Shown here: in pieces, positions 35,331 through 44,779 of the stretch
How the letters are laid out: each line of letters starts with the position of its first letter
How positions within the stretch are numbered: position 1 is the stretch's first letter
Assembly (NCBI GenBank): GCA_963699825.1
Contig: CAVOVI010000004.1
Location: 682,001-746,000, forward strand
Direction: 5' to 3'
DNA length: 64,000 nt
From: SPDF01 sp963699825
GTDB taxonomy: Bacteria; Gemmatimonadota; Gemmatimonadetes; Gemmatimonadales; GWC2-71-9
Notes under the pieces: model-generated
Told to the model about the DNA's origin: nothing
The model's database searches: none
Seen by the model: the letters and a program-made list of their open reading frames with translations, nothing else
Program-made: the position numbers and the translations under genes

Positions 35331-37517
35331 ATGCTTCCGCCCCGGTCGGCACATGGGTTGCCCCGTTCCGCACTCATGTCCAGCCCCCGGCTCCCCGTCC
35401 CGCCCAACTCGTCCCCCGACTCCCGTCCCTCTTCCCCGCTTCTGCTCCTCGCCGCCGCCTGCGGAGGGAAGGACGCGACCGGCCCGTCGGTGGGCTCCCT
35501 CGTCGTGGGCGTCAGCGGGCTGCCTCCAGCCGCCGCGGCCAGCATCACGGTGACCGGGCCGAACGACTTCACTGAGGTGGTCGGACCCACTGCCGCGACG
35601 CTCGACGACCTGGCGCCGGCACCTATGCCGTCACGGCCGCCAACGTCACCGACGGGGGGGCGATCTATGTCCCGCTGCCGGCCACGCAGACCATCCAGGT
35701 CAGTGCGGGTCCGCTGCCTCGGCCTCGGTGGCGTACAGCGCCACCCCCGGGCTCGCTCAGCCTGACGGTCAGCGGCCTTCCGCCGGCCGTGGATGGCGCC
35801 GTCACGGTCACCGGCCCGGCCGGGTACTCCTCCACGCATACCGCCAGCGCCGCACTCACCGGGCTCGCACCCGGGACCTACACCGTCGCCGCCGCCGTGG
35901 TCGGCTGCCGCCACGCTGTACGACCCGACTCCGCTCACGCAGCAGGTCTCGGTGTCGAGCAGCGCCGCCGCGTCCGCATCGGTGGCCTATGCCGCACGGT
36001 CGGCGACCTCACTGAACCTCACGATCCACGGGTTCTACGTCACGCAGAGCGTGCAGACCTACGATCGCGCGATTCCGCTCGTCGCGGGGCGCGACGGGCT
36101 GCTTCGCGTCTTCGTCGTTGCGAACCAGGGAAACACCGTCGTCCCCGATGTCCGGGCCCGGTTCTACCGGGCGGGCACACTGGTCGAGACGGTCACCATC
36201 CCCGCACCTGGGTCGAGTGTCCCACCCGATACGGCGGGAAGTCAGGCGGTACTGTCCCGCACCTGGAACGCCACCCTGCCCGCGTCCCTGCTGCAGCCCG
36301 ATCTCGACATCGTGCTCGACGTCGACCCGGCCAATGTCATTGCCGAGTCGACGGACGGCGACAACAATTTCCCGGCGAATGGCATCCCAACCACCCTGAA
36401 CGTGCGCACGGTCGCCACGCTCGACATTCGGTTCGTGCCGGTTCTCCGGACCGCCGACAACACCACGGGCAATGTGACCGCGGGGAATGTGAGTCAGTTC
36501 CTCGACGAGACCATCCGGATGCATCCGCTCAGCGCCGTCGTCGCCGACGTGCGGGCCCCGTACACGTACAGCGACCCCGAGCAGATCCAGTCAGGGGACG
36601 GGAACGGCGTCTGGCTCCGCATCCTGAGCGAGATCAATACCCTCCGGGCGGCTGAGGGCGGAAACAGGAACTATTACGGCGTCATCTCCGTGCCCTACGG
36701 CAGCGGTATCGCCGGCTACGGGTACGTGCCCGGGCGCACGTCGGTCGGGTGGGACAAGCTGCCGAGCGCCTCGGGGGTGGTGTCGCACGAACTGGGGCAC
36801 AATTTCGGGCGATCCCACGCCCCCTGCGGCGGCGTCAGTTCCTCCGACCCGAACTACCCCTATGCCGGTGGCGTCACGGGGCAGTGGGGATACGACCAGG
36901 GAACGGGGGCGCTGAAGGCGCCGACCCTGACCGACATCATGGGGTATTGCGGGAACAAGTGGATCAGCGACTACACCTACCTGGGCGTGATGAACCAGCG
37001 CGGCCCGGCCGCCGTGATCCAGATGGGAAGCGTCCGGGAGCCAAGCTTGATCGTCTGGGGAAGAATCCGGGACGGTGAAGTGATTCTCGAGCCGGCGTTC
37101 GAGGCCACGACCGAGGCCATGCTTCCGGGCGTGTCCGGTCCAAATCTCCTCCGGGGATTCGACGCCAACGGTGGCGAGGCGTTCCGGATCGCATTCAGCG
37201 GCACGCCGGTGGCCGACGCACCGGACAACGAGGAGCAGTTCGCCTTTGCGGTACCGCTCCGGATGGTGCGTGGCTCGCTCAGCCGGCTGCAGCTCGAGAG
37301 CCGTGGTCAGCGCGCCCTCGTGGCGACGACTGGCGCCCGCGCTGCTGGGCGCACCGCCAACCTCCGCGCGGAGCGATCAGGGACTGCGCGGACGGTCCGG
37401 TGGAACGCCGCCGACTATCCGCTCGCCGTCGTCCGCGACGCCGCCACCGGCCAGATCCTCTCACTCGCCCGGGGCGGCAGCGTGACGATCGCCAACGCCT
37501 CGGCCCGCTGGATGTGA
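35331..37517 (+). CDS. Secreted zinc metalloprotease (HExxHxxGxxH), four frameshifts near the N-terminus
   Basis: About 728 residues. A ribosome site (ggaggt, 35315-35320) precedes the ATG at 35331 and a lipoprotein-like signal (LLLLAAACGGKDATG). Two repeats of a small beta domain follow (each containing SGLPPA...VTVTGP...LAPGTY). From about 35920 the frame is open to the end and carries the metzincin-type zinc site SHELGHNFGRSHAPCGG, then DIMGYCGNKWISDYTY with the Met-turn. Indels: deletions near 35619 and 35709, insertions near 35751 and 35908, all in G/C runs and netting zero. Substrate unknown. Confidence 0.78.
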
Positions 37518-37731
37518 CGCTGCTCGGACCGGGCGCGGTCGCGTACGGAACGGCTGCGATAGCCAACAGGGACTCACACGAAGACACGAAGCGCACGAAG
37601 GTCATGCATCCGATCGTTCGTGTTGTCGTGTGTTTCGTGCGAGACAGCCATGGACCCCGGCGTTCGCCGGGGTGACGGCCGATCCGCGACACGTCTTCCC
37701 CGCGTCCCCGCTTCCCCGCTAACTTTCCCCC
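37518..37731. repeat. Intergenic repeats before the acyltransferase gene
   Basis: Contains cacgaagacacgaag-type short direct repeats (about 37575-37600), a perfect 8-base-stem palindrome ccccggcg-tt-cgccgggg at 37655-37672, and C-rich cttccccgc repeats (about 37693-37720). No gene is seen. Confidence 0.6.
37714..37731 (+). promoter_or_regulatory. Candidate -10 element next to the acyltransferase start
   Basis: The sequence gctaactttccccc precedes the ATG at 37732, with a TAACTT hexamer about 6 bases away. Similar to the arrangement before 26882; leaderless transcription is possible. Confidence 0.3.
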
Positions 37732-38481
37732 ATGCGCCGCTTCCTTCAAACCATCGGCTCCGCCTGGGCCTGGTTCTGGATCGCCGTCGTCATCGTCGCC
37801 TGGTTTCCGACGATGGTGCTGGTCTTCCTCGTCACCGTGCCCTTTGACCGCGGCCGCTACATCGTCGGGTGGTGGTTCCGCCGCCTCGGCGTGGCCATGG
37901 CCACGGTGAATCCGTACTGGAGTTTTCGTCGCGCCGGTATTCGAGTCGAGAACCCGAGACATCCCTACGTCATCGTCGCGAACCACGAGTCGTTCGCCGA
38001 CATCCTGCTCATCAGCCACCTCCCCTTCGAAATGAAGTGGCTCTCGAAGGTCGAGATCCTGAAGATTCCGTTGATTGGGTGGATGATGCGGATGGCGGGA
38101 GACATTCCCATCAAGCGCGGCTTCGGCCCCAGCGCCGTCGAGGCAATGGAGCGGTGTCGGACCTCGTTGCGAAACCGGGTGTCGGTGGTCTTCTTCCCCG
38201 AAGGGACCCGGTCGCCCGATGGACGGATGCTGCCTTTCAAGGACGGCGCATTTCGGCTGGCACTCGAGGCCGGCGTACCGATCCTCCCGCTGGCCGTCGC
38301 GGGCACCCGGACCGCCCTCCCGAAGCACGACTGGCGCTTCAACCCGGCGCGCGCCGTCGTCGAAGTCCTGCCCCCCATCGAGACCGAGGGCCTCACTCTC
38401 GACGACCTGCCCGAGCTGAAGGAGCGGGTGCGCGCCACGATCGAGACCGCCCGCGACGCCCTGCGGGCCCGATTGGCCTGA
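37732..38481 (+). CDS. plsC: 1-acyl-glycerol-3-phosphate acyltransferase (PlsC family)
   Basis: 249-residue membrane-bound acyltransferase that makes phosphatidic acid from lysophosphatidate. An N-terminal membrane helix (WAWFWIAVVIVAWFPTMVLV) is followed by the catalytic NHESFAD (HX4D) at about 83-89, the FPEGTRS glycerol-phosphate-binding motif and the VPILPLAVAG block. Length and motif order are normal. Monocistronic and convergent with the leftward genes that follow. Confidence 0.9.
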   Translation: MRRFLQTIGSAWAWFWIAVVIVAWFPTMVLVFLVTVPFDRGRYIVGWWFRRLGVAMATVNPYWSFRRAGIRVENPRHPYVIVANHESFADILLISHLPFEMKWLSKVEILKIPLIGWMMRMAGDIPIKRGFGPSAVEAMERCRTSLRNRVSVVFFPEGTRSPDGRMLPFKDGAFRLALEAGVPILPLAVAGTRTALPKHDWRFNPARAVVEVLPPIETEGLTLDDLPELKERVRATIETARDALRARLA

Positions 38482-38484
38482 GCG

Positions 38485-38919
38485 CTACTTCCGTCCCAGG
38501 TCCTTCTTGACCCGGGCCCGCATTCGATCGGCGGTGGCCCGCCCCATCGGCACTTCCGTCGCGATCCACTCCGCGTTCTGGAAGGAAGCCGGGTTGGCGG
38601 CCGCCCGAATCTCCTTCAGGTAGGGCTCCACCCGCGCATAGAGAATCAGCCCCTCCGCGTTGTTCTCCACCAGGAAGTCGCCATGGATGATGCCGTACCG
38701 CGCCATCCGGTAGACCATTTCCCAGTAGGTGGATACCTGGCGATACGCGCGGTTCAGCGGGTGCCCATGATCGAGCACCGCCACCGCCTCCTTCGCGTTC
38801 TTCGGCAGGAACTCGTTGGTCAGTTTCGACCGTGCCTCACGCAGTGAGGCCTCGCGCCGCAGGTCATACAATTTCAGGATGAGCTCGGCATCGAGATGGT
38901 CGGGTGCATCCTTCATCAT
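38485..38919 (-). CDS. Conserved hypothetical protein, helical
   Basis: 144 residues, predicted helical and charged (LILKLYDLRREASLREARSKL, YRQVSTYWEMVYRMARYGIIHGD, ATADRMRARVKKDLGRK). There is no signal peptide or span. The ATGATG start overlaps the DUF302 stop by 4 bases, so it is the last gene of the GMC-PEBP-DUF302 group. It resembles small proteins with a conserved D-F-[LI]-x-E-N pattern (GDFLVENN) but I cannot name a family. Confidence 0.7.
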   Translation of the reverse strand: MMKDAPDHLDAELILKLYDLRREASLREARSKLTNEFLPKNAKEAVAVLDHGHPLNRAYRQVSTYWEMVYRMARYGIIHGDFLVENNAEGLILYARVEPYLKEIRAAANPASFQNAEWIATEVPMGRATADRMRARVKKDLGRK

Positions 38920-39338
38920 GCGGCCGCCGGATGCGCGCGAAGCGCGTCGGCCACGCGGGAGAGCCGGACGCGCGCCTCGGTGGCCACCGCCCGCAGCGCC
39001 GGATCCTGGTCCATGCCGCCCACCGACAGCATGACGTCGGGATCGGCGATCCGCACGATCGCGCCCTCGCCGTCCGCCTCGACGGTCACGTTGCAGGGCA
39101 GCAGCAGGCCGGCCTCCGCGTAGTGACTCAGGGCGCGATGCGCCAGCGTCGGGTTGCACGCACCGAGAATCGTGTACGGACGGAAGTCCACGTCGATCTT
39201 CTCCTTGAGCGTGGTATGCACGTCAATCCGCGTCAGGACGCCAAAGCCTTCCGCCTTGAGGGCGGCGGCGACCGCTTCGATCGCCCCATCATAGGGCATC
39301 GTGAGCTTCACCTCGAATGCCAGCGCAACAGTGCTCAT
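38916..39338 (-). CDS. DUF302 domain protein
   Basis: 140 residues. The DUF302 pattern is clear: MPYDGAIEAVAAALKAEGFGVLTRIDV, then YTILGACNPTLAHRAL and LLLPCNVTVEADGEG. DUF302 proteins are small, of unknown function, and often found near thiol/redox genes. The ATG at 39338 overlaps the PEBP stop by 4 bases; the gene is translationally coupled on both sides. Confidence 0.88.
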   Translation of the reverse strand: MSTVALAFEVKLTMPYDGAIEAVAAALKAEGFGVLTRIDVHTTLKEKIDVDFRPYTILGACNPTLAHRALSHYAEAGLLLPCNVTVEADGEGAIVRIADPDVMLSVGGMDQDPALRAVATEARVRLSRVADALRAHPAAA

Positions 39339-39820
39339 GTGTGTGGTCCCTTCTTGATGTAGGTGCCCATCAGCTCCGCCTGTTCGAGAATGTGGCCCGC
39401 CATGGCGGTCTCGAGGACCGGCTTGGTCGCCGCGCCGAGGTCCGGCAGGACCTTGTCGAGGGCGTAGAGCTTGTGGAAGTAGCGGTGGCGCCCGATCGGC
39501 GGACAGGGCCCGCCGTAGCCGGTGCGTTTCCAGTCGTTCAGGCCTTCGCGCGTGCCCCGGGGCAAGTCCCCGGACGTCGCGCCCTCCGGCAGCCCTGCCG
39601 TGCCCGCCGGAATGTTGTACAACACCCAATGAACGTACGTCATCTTCGGCGCGGCGGGGTCTGGCGCATCTGGGTCGTCGACGATGAGGGCCAGCGACTT
39701 GGTTCCAACCGGAGCACCGGCCCAGACGAGGTCGGGCGCGAGGTCCTTCCCTTCACAGGTGCAGCGCGTGGGGATCTCGCCGCCGTGCTCGAACGTCTTG
39801 GACCTCAGGGTGAGTGACAT
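39335..39820 (-). CDS. YbhB/YbcL-type phosphatidylethanolamine-binding protein
   Basis: 161 residues, Raf kinase inhibitor-like PEBP family. Visible: PDLVWAGAPVGTKSLALIVDDPDAPDP and the ligand-site HWVLYNIPAG, then the GYGGPCPP...HRYFHKLYALD block. No signal peptide, so cytosolic. A good ribosome site (aaaggag) precedes the ATG at 39820, 16 bases after the GMC-oxidoreductase gene. Bacterial members have no firm substrate. Confidence 0.92.
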   Translation of the reverse strand: MSLTLRSKTFEHGGEIPTRCTCEGKDLAPDLVWAGAPVGTKSLALIVDDPDAPDPAAPKMTYVHWVLYNIPAGTAGLPEGATSGDLPRGTREGLNDWKRTGYGGPCPPIGRHRYFHKLYALDKVLPDLGAATKPVLETAMAGHILEQAELMGTYIKKGPHT

Positions 39821-39836
39821 CTGGTACTCCTTTCGT

Positions 39837-41513
39837 TCAGGAGCCGACTGCGCTCGGTACCTCAGGTGCAGCAGCGATGGCCACGCCGATCGGCCTGCGG
39901 ACCGACGCGCCCGGCTTGGGCGGCATCCGGTCCATGGCGTACTCCGCCAGGGCCGTGATCGTGAGGCTGGGGTTGACCCCGGGGTTCGCCGGGATGATCG
40001 ACCCGTCGATGGCATAGAGGCCGGGATAGTTGTGGACCTGCATGTCGAGCCCGACCACCCCTTCCGTCGCGTCCCTGCCGAAGGGGCACCCGCCCAGGAT
40101 ATGCGCCGTCATCGGGACGCCGAGGAGCCCTTCGTTGATCGAGCCGGCAGCGATGCCGCCGTTCTTCTCCGCGAATCGTCGGGTGACCTTGCGGCTGATC
40201 TCGATGGCCGACGGATGCCCACTCTCAGGGTCGGGATGCGACACCAGTCCGCGGCGGAAGAGGGTGAAGAAGCTCCGACCGAACCGGAAACGCAGCCGGG
40301 TGTCATCGGTCTGCATCGCGAGAATGATCGTCGTCCGCTGAGCCCAGCGCGGCAGGAAATGCGTGCGGGCAAAGTCCACCGGGTGAGAGAGGATCCCCCA
40401 GACCGACTGGGCCAGACGACTCAGGAAGCCGCCCGACTCGATGATCGGCCCGGTGAGGAGACGCATCATCGACGAGCCGGGAGAATACCGCACCGGCTCG
40501 ATGGTCGTCATGGCGTCAGCGTGCACAATGGAGGTGATGGCGATCCCCTGCGAATAGTCCGCCTTGTCGTCGCGCGCGATGACGCCGAGGAGTGATTCGT
40601 TGTTGGTGCGGACCATGTCCCCGAGCCGCGGCGAGAGGCGGGGCAGGGAACCGGTCACGTCGCGGCAACGGAAGAGGAGCCGCATCGTTCCCAGCGCCCC
40701 GGCGGCTGCGATGACGTTGCGGGTGCGGATCCGGCGCTCGTTCCTGAAGAGCAGTGCCGATGATGAGCGGTACACCACCTCGTACCGCGCCCCGTCCGCC
40801 TCTCCCTCGGGCAGCGGAATGATGTCCCGCACCTCGGCCTCCGCCTCCACCTCGGCACCCCACTTCTCCGCCAGGTAAAGGTAGTTCTTGACCAGGGTGT
40901 TCTTTGCGTTGTAGCGACACCCGACCATGCAGCCGCCGCAGTGGATACAGCCCGATCGGGCCGGTCCCTCACCACCGAAATATGGATCGGGCACCTCTTC
41001 ACCTTCGTCGTCCGGTGCCCCGAAGAAGGTGCCGACTGGTGTGGGCTGCCAGGTGTCGGCGGTGCCGAGCTCCTGGGCGATTTCCTGGAGAAGCAGGTCG
41101 GCGGGCCAGACACGGGGATTGTCCGCCACACCGAGCATCTGACGCGCTGTATCGTAGTGCGGCCGGAGGAGGGTCTTCCAGTCGGCGAGGTGGCTCCAGG
41201 CGGGGGCGGAGAACATCTCGTCGCCGGGGGCCATCAGCACATTGGCGTAGCCGAGGCTGCCGCCGCCGACCCCGGCGCCGTGCAGCACGAAAATGTCTCG
41301 GAAGGGGCTGATCTGCAGGATACCGAAACAGCGGAGCGCCGGCGCCCAGAGCGCCTTGCGCAGATTCCAGTTGGTGCGAGCAAAGTCTTCGTCGCGGAAA
41401 CGCTTGCCTCGCTCGAGCACCCGTACCCGGTACCCCTTTTCGGTCAGCCGCAGCGCGGAGACGCTGCCGCCGAAGCCGGAACCGATGATGACGAAGTCCA
41501 ATATGTCGGACAT
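39837..41513 (-). CDS. GMC-family FAD oxidoreductase (cholesterol-oxidase-like)
   Basis: 558 residues. The FAD Rossmann motif is at the N-terminus (FVIIGSGFGGSVSALRL, about 7-23), followed by GAGVGGGSLGYANV and the C-terminal GMC block (HILGGCPFGRDATEG ... YAIDGSIIPANPGVNPSLTI). A cysteine cluster (SGCIHCGGCMVGCRYNAKNTL, about 187-207) is typical of this bacterial branch. No signal peptide. It oxidises an alcohol or sterol-like substrate; identity unknown. First gene of a four-gene leftward group. Confidence 0.87.
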   Translation of the reverse strand: MSDILDFVIIGSGFGGSVSALRLTEKGYRVRVLERGKRFRDEDFARTNWNLRKALWAPALRCFGILQISPFRDIFVLHGAGVGGGSLGYANVLMAPGDEMFSAPAWSHLADWKTLLRPHYDTARQMLGVADNPRVWPADLLLQEIAQELGTADTWQPTPVGTFFGAPDDEGEEVPDPYFGGEGPARSGCIHCGGCMVGCRYNAKNTLVKNYLYLAEKWGAEVEAEAEVRDIIPLPEGEADGARYEVVYRSSSALLFRNERRIRTRNVIAAAGALGTMRLLFRCRDVTGSLPRLSPRLGDMVRTNNESLLGVIARDDKADYSQGIAITSIVHADAMTTIEPVRYSPGSSMMRLLTGPIIESGGFLSRLAQSVWGILSHPVDFARTHFLPRWAQRTTIILAMQTDDTRLRFRFGRSFFTLFRRGLVSHPDPESGHPSAIEISRKVTRRFAEKNGGIAAGSINEGLLGVPMTAHILGGCPFGRDATEGVVGLDMQVHNYPGLYAIDGSIIPANPGVNPSLTITALAEYAMDRMPPKPGASVRRPIGVAIAAAPEVPSAVGS

Positions 41514-41725
41514 GCCACCTCACATCTGTCCGCCCGCCTGGTCGCGGCTGAAGCCGCGGCTCGGCTGATGTCGCTGAAGCGACACCCGAAGCCATCACCC
41601 CGGCGAAAGCCGGGTCAGTCTTCTCTCGTTACTGCCTCCCGGCCCTGCAGCCGCCCAGCCCCGCGGTCCGCCTCACCCCCTGTCCCCCTCTCCATGATAT
41701 GGAGAGGGGGAACTTCCCGCACAGG
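41514..41725. repeat. Intergenic repeat island A
   Basis: Three small hairpins in series: cgcggc-tgaa-gccgcg (about 41543-41558), tgtcgc-tgaa-gcgaca (41569-41584) and cccggc-gaaa-gccggg (41599-41614). Then a perfect 12-base-stem palindrome (ccccctctccat / atggagaggggg, loop gat, 41684-41710). The last is repeated, inverted with its flanks, at 49239-49265. No gene is seen. Confidence 0.75.
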
Positions 41726-43822
41726 TCATTGTCTCGTCGCCAACGTGTCCAACCCGTTCAGGGTGCGTGTGACGTTCACGATCTCTCCGATATCTCCGAA
41801 ATCTACCGCCAGGTAGGTCGGCCGGAGGCCGCGCTCTCGCTGGCAGCGCTTTGCCCGCGTGAGGAGGACATCGTAGGTGTTGACAACCTCGGCGTTGGTC
41901 GGCCGTGGCGCGGGTGTCGTCTCGATCCAGTGATTGACCTGGAAGAGCGTGCCGGAGGTACCGCCGCGGTTCGGTTTACAGGAGAACTCTTCCGGCGTGT
42001 GGAATGTGTAGGGCGTCTCCTGAAAGCTCCCGAACGCCGGGTGGATCCACGCCACTCCGGGCTTGCCGGACTCCGTGAACACCAGCACCCGCCCGCCGGA
42101 CTCAATCATCGATCGGAGCGTGGGCCACGGCGTGATCGGCCCGGTATACACGAACTCGAGCAGGCCGCTCTCCCTGAACGACTCGGCGATTTCCTCCGGG
42201 GTCACATAGTCCTCGATCACGATCAGGAGCACTTCCCCCGGGTTCATCACCATCCAGTCGCGGATATTCTTGAGCGCAGGCGCCACCAGGTAGGCCCCGA
42301 GCTCGCAGAAGCCATGACAGAAGTAGAGACCCCGACGTCCCTCATCTACCCCGACCATGCGGTCGCGGATCCGCTGTGCCGCCTCGAAGCCCTCCTCGCC
42401 CACCGCGCCGACCAACTTCTCGCGGGTGGCGCCCTCTCCTTCGAGGTCGGTCTTGATCCGGTCGGCGCCGGGAAAGCCATAGTGAACGTCGATCAGGAGT
42501 GCCCGGATCCCGTGCTGCAGCTGTCCGGTGAAGTCGACCATGTGGTGCGGAAAGAGCCATCCGGGGATCTGGGCGTTCGACATCGAATTGTGGGTTGCCG
42601 GGAATGACACCTCGTCGATCCGTCGATCGCAGAGTTCCGGCGCGCCGTTGCAGGCCACGATATCAACCGGCGCCACGGGATTCATCCCTGGGCGGGGCAG
42701 CAGCAGGAAGAGCGCGACGAGGGCCGCGGCGATGCCCATACCAACAAGCGTTCGAAGCGGCCACCGGCGGGCACCGCTCTCCTCTGGCGACCCGGTTCGC
42801 TCGGGGACGTTTTCCAGAGCCATCCGGAACAGCTCCCGGAGCGCGGCGAAAATGAGGAGGAGGCCGCCGACAACGGCGATGACGGCGACCACGCTCGACG
42901 GCCACGCCAGCACGACCGCGCCCGCGGTAGCGGTGCCGGCAATCCAGAGCAGCCGGCGGCCAGGGCGGGCTGGTGGTGCTGCGGTAAGGCGCGCCAGCCG
43001 CCGCAGCCCTTCGATGGGGTCGGTCTTCTCGTGGAGGGAATTCGCGGCGGCGGCCAGAATCACGCCGGTGCCGGCATAGGAGTAGACGAATCCGAGCAGT
43101 GGGAGGAAATAGGCCCGCCAGACCCCGAAGAACGCGGCACGTGTCGCTGCATCGTGGGTCACCGTCAGGGCCACGAGTCGGCCGGCGGGAATCACCAGAA
43201 CCAGGAGCAGGGCGACGACCACGAGCCCGACTCCCGCTCTCGTCAGGCCAAGCCGACGGTCCCTGTCGAGCAGAATACTCCCGCCGAGGAGTCCGATTCC
43301 CAGGAGAAAGAGGCCGCGTTGCAGCCAGGCCAGCCGGTTCAGCCCCCGACGGGCCGCGACCAGGGTGGCGCCGAGCCTGTTGTGGGGCAGCTTCGCAACT
43401 ATCGTCTCGATGTTCTTGGGGATCTTGGCGGCAAGCGACGGATTCATGTCACCGAGCGCGCTCTCCACCAGGACCCCGACATCGGGAATGGAGAGCAAGA
43501 CCTCTTCCCCGGTCCGGGAGAAGAACGCCTCGTGAGCCGACTTGAGGGCCGTCCGTGCGACGGCGCGAAACGGCGAGCTGCCCACCAGCCCGTCGGCGGC
43601 CCCGACAATGAGCGGTCGTACAGCGGTGAGATTTGGTCGCTGCTCGATGAGGACGTCGGTGATCTCTCCTGCCACATAGCTCGAGACCCGTTCATCACCG
43701 AGACTCGCTGCCACTCGATTCGCGAAATCACCGGCACTGAACAGCCCGTGGCTGATATCGATCAGGATGGCGCTCACCAGGAGCAGCACCAGCCCGACAA
43801 GACCCATCAGCCGGGAGCCCAT
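41726..43822 (-). CDS. Membrane-anchored phosphatidylinositol-phospholipase-C-like phosphodiesterase
   Basis: 698 residues in two halves. The N-terminal ~385 residues hold a signal-anchor (LVGLVLLLVSAILIDISHG), a soluble stretch, and about five further membrane segments. The C-terminal ~300 residues, presumably periplasmic, are a PLC-like TIM-barrel: His411 in PATHNSM and His447 in LIDVHYG are the expected general acid/base pair. Then YFCHGFCELGA, MNPGEVLLIVIEDYV and a conserved end. Cleavage of a phospholipid or glycerophosphodiester is inferred. It starts 3 bases from the arginase stop. Confidence 0.78.
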   Translation of the reverse strand: MGSRLMGLVGLVLLLVSAILIDISHGLFSAGDFANRVAASLGDERVSSYVAGEITDVLIEQRPNLTAVRPLIVGAADGLVGSSPFRAVARTALKSAHEAFFSRTGEEVLLSIPDVGVLVESALGDMNPSLAAKIPKNIETIVAKLPHNRLGATLVAARRGLNRLAWLQRGLFLLGIGLLGGSILLDRDRRLGLTRAGVGLVVVALLLVLVIPAGRLVALTVTHDAATRAAFFGVWRAYFLPLLGFVYSYAGTGVILAAAANSLHEKTDPIEGLRRLARLTAAPPARPGRRLLWIAGTATAGAVVLAWPSSVVAVIAVVGGLLLIFAALRELFRMALENVPERTGSPEESGARRWPLRTLVGMGIAAALVALFLLLPRPGMNPVAPVDIVACNGAPELCDRRIDEVSFPATHNSMSNAQIPGWLFPHHMVDFTGQLQHGIRALLIDVHYGFPGADRIKTDLEGEGATREKLVGAVGEEGFEAAQRIRDRMVGVDEGRRGLYFCHGFCELGAYLVAPALKNIRDWMVMNPGEVLLIVIEDYVTPEEIAESFRESGLLEFVYTGPITPWPTLRSMIESGGRVLVFTESGKPGVAWIHPAFGSFQETPYTFHTPEEFSCKPNRGGTSGTLFQVNHWIETTPAPRPTNAEVVNTYDVLLTRAKRCQRERGLRPTYLAVDFGDIGEIVNVTRTLNGLDTLATRQ

Positions 43823-43825
43823 GGG

Positions 43826-44731
43826 CTAGAGGATCCGCTTCCCGAAGGCCGATTCGAGGAGCTCGACGGCGAGCACCGCCGAGCGGTTGCGTTCGTCGAG
43901 AATGGGATTGACCTCGACCACTTCGAGCGACGTCATCCGCTTCGACGCGGAGATCAACTCCATGATCGTATGCGCCTCCCGGTAGTCGAGTCCGCCCTTG
44001 ACCGGGGTGCCCACGCCGGGGGCGAGCGTCGGATCGACCGCATCAAGGTCGAAACTCACGTGGAGAAAGCCGGTGCCGTTGGTGACCCGGGCCAGTGCGT
44101 CGCTCATCACGGCATGAATGCCGTCGCGGTCGATCTCCGACATCGTGTAGACGCGAATGCCGAGCTCGGCCAGGTGTCGTCGTTCGCCATCCTCGAGACT
44201 CCGGATACCAACGAGCGCAGTGTGCTGCGGGTCGATCTTCGGCCACGCACCTCCGACGGAGGAGAGCTCCTTCGGTCCGAGCCCGAAGAGGGCCGCCAGC
44301 GGCATCCCGTGGATGTTGCCGGAGGGGGACGTCTTCGGCACGTGGATGTCGCTGTGCGCATCGATCCAGAGGAGCCCGAGCTTCTTCTTCTTCTTCCGGG
44401 CGTAGGATGCGACTCCGGAAATCGTGCCGACCGCAATCGAGTGGTCGCCACCCAGGACCAATGGGAATCGCCTGCGGTCCAGGATCTTCTCGACGGCCTT
44501 GGCGAGGAGTCCCGACGCACGGGCGATTTCCCGCAGGTACCGGGCGTGCCGGCTCCCGAAGGTCGTCTCTTCCATGTTCTTGATGTCGAGGTCGCCACCG
44601 TCGACGACACGGTGGCCGCGGGCGGCGAGGGCGGGACCGACGCCTGCGATCCGGAGCGCGGAGGGACCCATGTCCACGCCGCGCCGACCGGAACCGAGGT
44701 CCATCGGGACGCCGAGCAGTTCAATGTTCAT
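43826..44731 (-). CDS. rocF: Arginase (ureohydrolase family)
   Basis: 301 residues, arginine to ornithine and urea with two Mn ions. All ligand motifs are present: GGDHS (94-98), DAHSD (124-128), the GNIHGMPLA loop with His141, and SFDLDAVDP (226-234). The DLGSGRRGVDMGPSALR start is arginase-like rather than agmatinase-like. A run of five lysines (about 113-117) is unusual. Three bases separate it from the downstream phospholipase-like gene. Confidence 0.92.
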   Translation of the reverse strand: MNIELLGVPMDLGSGRRGVDMGPSALRIAGVGPALAARGHRVVDGGDLDIKNMEETTFGSRHARYLREIARASGLLAKAVEKILDRRRFPLVLGGDHSIAVGTISGVASYARKKKKKLGLLWIDAHSDIHVPKTSPSGNIHGMPLAALFGLGPKELSSVGGAWPKIDPQHTALVGIRSLEDGERRHLAELGIRVYTMSEIDRDGIHAVMSDALARVTNGTGFLHVSFDLDAVDPTLAPGVGTPVKGGLDYREAHTIMELISASKRMTSLEVVEVNPILDERNRSAVLAVELLESAFGKRIL

Positions 44732-44779
44732 GCGACTACGCTACCCATAACGGCGAGGGGCCGCAACGTGGGTGCGGGC

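Noticed and set aside
35331..35400. Separate small gene upstream of the metalloprotease
   Set aside because: The frame runs into the lipobox and beta repeats of the protease with the same ribosome site; it is better read as its N-terminus.
41684..41710. Intrinsic terminator of the phospholipase gene
   Set aside because: A perfect hairpin but no T-run in either direction, and the same module recurs in other intergenic islands, so it is treated as a repeat.
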